A stretch of DNA of 64,000 bases from JAJDXW01 sp965243335. Its GTDB lineage: Bacteria > Pseudomonadota > Gammaproteobacteria > HK1. The stretch lies in NCBI GenBank assembly GCA_965243335.1, contig OZ251545.1, positions 4,216,001 to 4,280,000 on the forward strand. Direction: 5' to 3'. The position numbers were made by a program, and so were the translations under genes. Below, in pieces: positions 59,765 through 64,000 of the stretch. The number at the start of each line of letters is the position of its first letter. Within the stretch, counting starts at the first letter, position 1. Under the pieces are notes generated by a model. The model was not told the origin of the DNA. It did not search any database and saw only the letters and a list, made by a program, of their open reading frames with translations.

Positions 59765-61519
59765 ATGCCGGCCAAGCCCGCCGCCCACGACTTCGACCTC
59801 AAGATCGTCAACGGCTTCATCGTGGACGGGACGGGGGCCCCCGGCTGCGAGGGAGAGGTCGGCATCCGGGACGGCCGGATCGCCGCCGTCGGGGAGGCGC
59901 CGGGGCGCGCGGCGGAGACGATCGACGCGGCCGGGCAGGCGGTCTGCCCCGGGTTCGTGGACATCCACACCCACTACGACGCCCAGATCATGTGGGATCG
60001 GATGCTTACCATCTCCCCCTGGCACGGGGTCACGACGGTGGTCATGGGGAACTGCGGCTTCTCGGTGGCTCCGACCCGGCCCGAGCACCGGGAGACGATC
60101 GTCCGCACCCTCGAGAACGTGGAAGGGATGACGGTCGCGGCCCTGCGCGAGGGGCTCGGCGAGGAGTGGCCGTTCGCGACGTTCCCCGAGTACCTGGATG
60201 CGGTCGAGGGGCGCGGGACCGCCATCAACGTGGGGGCGCTCATCGGACATACCGCGCTCCGCACCTGGGTGATGGGCGAGGACGCGACCGAGCGCGAGGC
60301 GACAGGGGCGGAGGTGGACGAGATGCGCCGCATCGTCCGCGAGGCGATGGAGGCGGGGGCGCTCGGCTTCGCGACCTCGAAGGCCCCGACCCACGTCGGC
60401 TACCACGGCAAGCCGGTACCGAGCCGGGCGGCCGCCACCGAGGAGATCGTCGCCCTCGCGGGCGAGCTTCGCCGCGCCGGGCGGGGCGGGGTGGTGCAGG
60501 CGACGGTGGGGCGATCGCTCTCCTTCCCGGAGTTCAAGGCGCTGAACGAGGCGTCGGGCCGTCCGGTGAGCTGGACCGCCCTCCTCGCCGGGATCGCCCT
60601 CCAGGACGGTGACGCGGACGAGCAGCTTCGCCGCTCCGCGGAGCTGGCAGCCGAGGGCTACGACGTCGTGCCCCAGGTGAGCCCCCGCGCCCTCAAGTTC
60701 GAGTACCAGCTCAAGGCGCCCTTCGTGTTCGAGGCGATGCGCCTGTTCCGGCCCGTGTCGGAGGCGGACGAGGCCGGCAAGAAGCGCCTCTACGCGGACC
60801 CCGGCTTCCGGGCCGCGGTGTGGGAGCGGCTGAGCGAGCGCGCCCCGGCCTCGTTCCGGCGGTCGTTCCGGGGGACGGTGGTGAGCGAGGCGCCGGGGCG
60901 GCCGGACCTCGCCGAGCGCCCGCTGTTCGCGCTCGCGGAGGCGGCCGGGAAGACCCCGGTCGCGTACCTGTTCGACCTCGGCCTCGAGAGCGATCTCGAA
61001 GCCCGGTTCCGGATGCCGGTCGCGAACCACGACGAGGACGAGGTGGAGCGCCTTCTCCACAGCCCGCACACGGTGGTGGGGCTCTCCGACGCCGGCGCGC
61101 ACGCGAGCCAGCTCTGCGACGCCTGCGCGACCACCTACCTGCTCAAGCGCTGGGTGCGGGAGAAGAAGTCGCTCGGCCTTGAGCAGGCGGTGCGGATGAT
61201 CACCTCCCGCCCGGCCGAGGTCTTCGGGATCGCCGAACGGGGCCGGCTCGCGCCCGGCCTCGCGGCGGACGTGGTGGTGTTCGACCCGGACACCGTCGGC
61301 GACGGGCCGCTCCGGCGCGTGTACGACTTTCCGGGCGGGGCCGACCGCCTCATCTCCGAGGCGGAGGGGGTTGAGGCGGTGATCGTGAACGGGGAGGTCA
61401 TCCGCCGGGGCGGGGAGGATCGGGTGGACCCGTCCGGCCCGCTCCCCGGGCGGCTGCTCCGCAACGGCCGGGCTTCGCCCGCCGCGCCCGCCGGGGCGCC
61501 CGCGGCGGGCGCGCGCTAG
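59765..61519 (+). CDS. N-acyl-D-amino-acid deacylase-type amidohydrolase
   Basis: A 584-residue metal-dependent amidohydrolase that removes acyl groups from N-acyl-D-amino acids. 'FVDIHTHYDAQIMWD' is the HxH zinc motif, 'VVMGNCGFSVAP' contains the Cys ligand typical of D-aminoacylases, and 'VGLSDAGAHASQLCDACATT' carries the last catalytic aspartate. The C-terminal tail is alanine/proline-rich. ATG 59765; a DUF1330 gene follows 43 bp later. Confidence 0.9.
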   Translation: MPAKPAAHDFDLKIVNGFIVDGTGAPGCEGEVGIRDGRIAAVGEAPGRAAETIDAAGQAVCPGFVDIHTHYDAQIMWDRMLTISPWHGVTTVVMGNCGFSVAPTRPEHRETIVRTLENVEGMTVAALREGLGEEWPFATFPEYLDAVEGRGTAINVGALIGHTALRTWVMGEDATEREATGAEVDEMRRIVREAMEAGALGFATSKAPTHVGYHGKPVPSRAAATEEIVALAGELRRAGRGGVVQATVGRSLSFPEFKALNEASGRPVSWTALLAGIALQDGDADEQLRRSAELAAEGYDVVPQVSPRALKFEYQLKAPFVFEAMRLFRPVSEADEAGKKRLYADPGFRAAVWERLSERAPASFRRSFRGTVVSEAPGRPDLAERPLFALAEAAGKTPVAYLFDLGLESDLEARFRMPVANHDEDEVERLLHSPHTVVGLSDAGAHASQLCDACATTYLLKRWVREKKSLGLEQAVRMITSRPAEVFGIAERGRLAPGLAADVVVFDPDTVGDGPLRRVYDFPGGADRLISEAEGVEAVIVNGEVIRRGGEDRVDPSGPLPGRLLRNGRASPAAPAGAPAAGAR

Positions 61520-61562
61520 CGGGCGGCGGGGAAACGAGAGAGGAACAGAGGAGTACGGGCGC

Positions 61563-61859
61563 ATGGCCGCATACGGCTACGTCATCGGGCAGGTCGAGGT
61601 GCAAGACCCCGAAGCCTACAAGGAATACATCGCCCAGGCCCCCGCGACCATCGCCCTCTACGGCGGGGAATACCTCGTGCGGGGCGGGGCCTTCGAGGTG
61701 CTGGAGGGCGAGTGGCCGCGCGAGCGCACGGTCGTGCTCCGCTTCCCGAGCGTGGAGGACGCGAAGCGCTGGCACGCCTCGCCGGAGTACGAAGGCCCGA
61801 AAGCCCTCCGCAACCGGGTCACCCTCACCAACATGGTGGTGATCGAAGGCGCCGCCTGA
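61563..61859 (+). CDS. DUF1330 family protein
   Basis: A 98-residue ferredoxin-like protein: MAAYGYVIGQVEVQDPEAYK, 'YIAQAPATIALYGGEYLVRG' and 'WHASPEYEGPKALRNR'. Small dimeric barrel proteins of this family have no assigned reaction. It appears to be in one operon with the deacylase. Confidence 0.88.
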   Translation: MAAYGYVIGQVEVQDPEAYKEYIAQAPATIALYGGEYLVRGGAFEVLEGEWPRERTVVLRFPSVEDAKRWHASPEYEGPKALRNRVTLTNMVVIEGAA

Positions 61860-61904
61860 CCGGCCCCGGTCCGCCCGCTCCCTCCCCCCGGCGCGGAGGC
61901 TCGT

Positions 61905-62687
61905 TCATGGAGCCGCCGCGACGCCCTCCCGCTGCCCGGCGGGACGCGCCGAGTACGGCGCTGCCTCCTCGCGCACCCGCATGCTCCCGCGCTGGCGCCG
62001 GCGCACGATCCGGGCCACCGCCTCCGTCCGTTCGTCGTGGGTCACGCCGAACCGCACCGCTTCGATCGCTTCGCACACGTCGTCCGGCGTGAACCCTTCC
62101 AGCACCCGGGAGGCGTCGAGCCGGCGCGGCGCCCTGCCGGGACGCAGGGCGAGGAAGTCCGCCCGCAGCTCCCGCGCGCCCCGGCGGCCGTGCAGCCGCC
62201 ACAGCTCCCGCACCCCCATCTGGCCGTAGCGCTCGATCTTGCCTTCGTCGGCGTGCGTGATCTCGACCTCGACCACGAGATCGGGCGCGTTGCGCTCGAC
62301 GAAGGCTTCGGCCTGCGCGTTCCCTTCGACGAGGGCGTCGCGAAAGCCTCTGGCGCGTTCCCCGACGTAGAACGCGCAGTCGGGCTCCATCCCCGTGCCG
62401 GGGGGCTCTCCCCGCCCGCGAAGCCGGGTGGAGCGGATTCCCTTCGACCCGCCGGTGAGCGCGCTCCCGGCGATGTCCACGATGCGGTCGAGGGTCAGGG
62501 ACAGGTCTTCATGGAGGTTCGAGGGCGCCATCAGGGTGATGAGCCCGCGCACCGGGTCGAGGCAGACCCGGCGGAAGCACCGGTTCCAGTCGACGGCCGC
62601 GAGCGCGGCGATGGTCTCCGAGTCGGCGCGGAGCGTGTGGATGGTGGAGCCGAGCGGCCCGGTGTGCATGGTGGTGAGGTCGTTCAT
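61905..62687 (-). CDS. Uma2-family PD-(D/E)xK nuclease-fold protein
   Basis: A 260-residue protein. 'MEPDCAFYVGERA' and 'APDLVVEVEITHADEGKIER' provide the Asp and Glu-x-(K/T) elements of the restriction endonuclease-like fold, and 'YGQMGVRELWRL' is characteristic of Uma2 proteins, which are abundant in some bacteria and of unclear role. Here the usual lysine after the second acidic residue appears as Thr ('VEIT'), so nuclease activity is uncertain. The C-terminal ~40 residues are unrelated and basic. Confidence 0.82.
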   Translation of the reverse strand: MNDLTTMHTGPLGSTIHTLRADSETIAALAAVDWNRCFRRVCLDPVRGLITLMAPSNLHEDLSLTLDRIVDIAGSALTGGSKGIRSTRLRGRGEPPGTGMEPDCAFYVGERARGFRDALVEGNAQAEAFVERNAPDLVVEVEITHADEGKIERYGQMGVRELWRLHGRRGARELRADFLALRPGRAPRRLDASRVLEGFTPDDVCEAIEAVRFGVTHDERTEAVARIVRRRQRGSMRVREEAAPYSARPAGQREGVAAAP

Positions 62688-62845
62688 GGGAGGTACGCCT
62701 CCGGTGCGAGACAGCCGGGCGATCCGCCGCCAACGCCCGCTGAGTAGTCTACGCCGCTGCCAGCGACGAATGCCGGCGGCCCTCGTCCTTGCGATGCGAA
62801 CCGCGCCGACGCCCGCCCCCGCCGGCCTCGTCCGGGAGCGGAGGG

Positions 62846-64000
62846 TCAGAATTCCTTGCAGAGGCGGAGCGAATCGTAGATCGCGGCGTGGATGTTGCGG
62901 CTCGCGACCGCGTCGCCGACCCGGAACAGCAGGAACTCCCCGTCCGGGTTCGACGCGAGCGCCTGGGGGCGGCCCGCGATGAGCGCCTCGAGGTCCAGCG
63001 CGCCCTCGTTGCGCGCGAGCGGGGCCAGCGCGTGGAAGATCTCCGCCGCCGGCAGGGTCCCGTGCTCCACGACGACCTGGTCCACCACCCGGACCTCCTC
63101 CGCGTCGCTGTACTCGTTCCGCAGCACCGCGCGCAGCCGGTTGCCGTCGCGCTCGACCGAGCGCAGCCGCCGGTCCGGGGTCAGGGTGACCCCCTTCGCG
63201 TAGAAGCTCGCGAGGTACACCGGGTAGTTGGTCGCCCCGACCTCGTGGGCGGCCATGCGGTCCGGGGTCACCAGCTCCACCGACGAGCCGCGCGAGGCGA
63301 GGAAGTCGGCGGCGCTCGGGCCCTGGTGGTCCCCGTGGTCGTCGAATACGAGCGCCTCGGGGCCGGGCGCGGCCTGCCCCCCGAGCACGTCCCAGACGCT
63401 CACGACGTGCTCCGCGCCCTCCACCCGATCGGCGTCGACGTTGGGCACGCCCCCGGTGGCGGCGATCACGACGTCCGGCCCCTCCGCGAGCATGTCCTCC
63501 GCCTCGGCATAGCGGTTGAGGCGGAGCGTCGCGCCCAGGCGCTCGACCTCCGTCGCGAGCCAGTCCGCGATGCCGAGCAGGTCCTTCCGCCACGTCGCCT
63601 TCGCGGCGAGCACGATCTGCCCGCCCGGCGCGCTCGCCGCCTCGAAGACGACGACCTCGTGGCCCCGCAGCGCCGAGACCCGGGCCGCTTCGAGCCCGGC
63701 CGGCCCCGCCCCGACCACCACCACCTTCCGGCGCGGCCCGGGACCGGCTTCGACGACGTGCGGCATGGTCCTCTCGCGCCCGGTCGCGGGGTTGTGCAGG
63801 CAGAGCGCGTCCCCTCCGACGTAGATGCGGTCGATGCAGTAGCCGGCCCCGACGCAGGGGCGGATCCGCTCCTCCTCGCCCCGCATCATCTTCGCCGCGA
63901 TGTGCGGGTCCGCCATGTGGGCGCGGGTCATCGCCACCATGTCGACCAGCCCCTCGCGCACGCAGTGCTCCGCGGTCGCGAGGTCCATGATGCGGGTGGC
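62846..64000 (-). CDS. TMADH-like FMN/FAD/iron-sulfur oxidoreductase, 5' end outside window
   Basis: The visible 385 residues are the end of the FMN barrel ('MVAMTRAHMADPHIAAKMMR'), the iron-sulfur region and the FAD domains of an old-yellow-enzyme/trimethylamine dehydrogenase-like protein. 'RKVVVVGAGPAGLEAARVSA' is the first Rossmann motif and 'ALVFDDHGDHQGPSAADFLA' the second. The cluster region reads 'IRPCVGAGYCIDRIYVGGDA' then 'LCLHNP', so the second cysteine of the usual C-x2-C-x2-C pattern is alanine. Relatives demethylate N-methyl compounds or reduce enoyl groups. Confidence 0.85.
   Translation of the reverse strand, partial: ATRIMDLATAEHCVREGLVDMVAMTRAHMADPHIAAKMMRGEEERIRPCVGAGYCIDRIYVGGDALCLHNPATGRERTMPHVVEAGPGPRRKVVVVGAGPAGLEAARVSALRGHEVVVFEAASAPGGQIVLAAKATWRKDLLGIADWLATEVERLGATLRLNRYAEAEDMLAEGPDVVIAATGGVPNVDADRVEGAEHVVSVWDVLGGQAAPGPEALVFDDHGDHQGPSAADFLASRGSSVELVTPDRMAAHEVGATNYPVYLASFYAKGVTLTPDRRLRSVERDGNRLRAVLRNEYSDAEEVRVVDQVVVEHGTLPAAEIFHALAPLARNEGALDLEALIAGRPQALASNPDGEFLLFRVGDAVASRNIHAAIYDSLRLCKEF

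Overview
The window is GC-rich chromosomal DNA with strong G/C bias at third codon positions, from what looks like a heterotrophic proteobacterium, probably a gammaproteobacterium. The basis is the hisIE-tatABC block, the folB / pteridine-reductase / MidA-type methyltransferase / uppP housekeeping block and the diderm-type cell-envelope genes; the taxonomic call is an inference. The catabolic repertoire (Frc-type CoA-transferase, TRAP transporter, hydantoinase, MttB-type methyltransferase, D-aminoacylase, BKACE) suits an organism feeding on small carboxylic acids, methylated amines and modified amino acids, as many marine or host-associated lineages do.

Layout. 1-3800: Frc-like CoA-transferase (cut by the window edge), a ThDP enzyme and a GntR-type regulator with a clear operator palindrome. 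3890-11797: housekeeping block (folB, Nudix hydrolase, pteridine reductase, MidA-like methyltransferase, uppP, NDUFA9-like reductase, hisIE, tatA, tatB, tatC). 12083-14319: SCP2-type thiolase and a single-chain nucleotidyltransferase-HEPN protein. 14544-18925: a TRAP transporter (dctP, dctM, dctQ) interrupted by a hypothetical gene and a repeat. 19154-23013: Gfo/Idh/MocA oxidoreductase, non-pyrrolysine MttB-family methyltransferase and class I glutamine amidotransferase. 23045-28437: an accessory segment beside a tRNA-Arg(CCG), with a NYN nuclease, a tightly coupled three-gene cassette of unknown function, and relics of a type I methylase and an insertion sequence. 28450-38185: CoA-transferase, class III aminotransferase, CDGSH/cupin protein, kynureninase, hydantoinase A and B, SRPBCC protein. 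38375-41536: a three-gene operon of a HEPN-like protein, a ParA-like ATPase with the variant P-loop KGGVGRST and a second P-loop ATPase; this is the strongest candidate for an undescribed, probably defence or conflict, system. 41605-42230: repeats and an IS relic. 42335-45628: SnoaL-like protein, carboxyltransferase, and a frameshifted luciferase-like monooxygenase. 46035-48278: a STAND/NACHT-like NTPase. 48358-57397: a type I restriction-modification locus (hsdM, hsdS, hsdR) carrying extra small genes, a damaged VapBC-like pair and a YgjP-type metallopeptidase. 57737-64000: metallo-beta-lactamase-fold hydrolase, BKACE enzyme, N-acyl-D-amino-acid deacylase, DUF1330 protein, Uma2 nuclease-fold protein and a partial TMADH-like flavoprotein.

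Two families of dispersed non-coding repeats link the accessory regions. One is a MITE-like element with terminal inverted repeats reading GCATGTGCGC / GCGCACATGC, seen whole or in part at five places. The other is a roughly 115-bp intergenic repeat seen after tatC and near the IS relic. Defence-type and repeat-rich segments alternate with metabolic genes, which suggests that accessory DNA has been inserted repeatedly into a stable metabolic backbone. Large antisense reading frames occur throughout because of the high GC content and were ignored.
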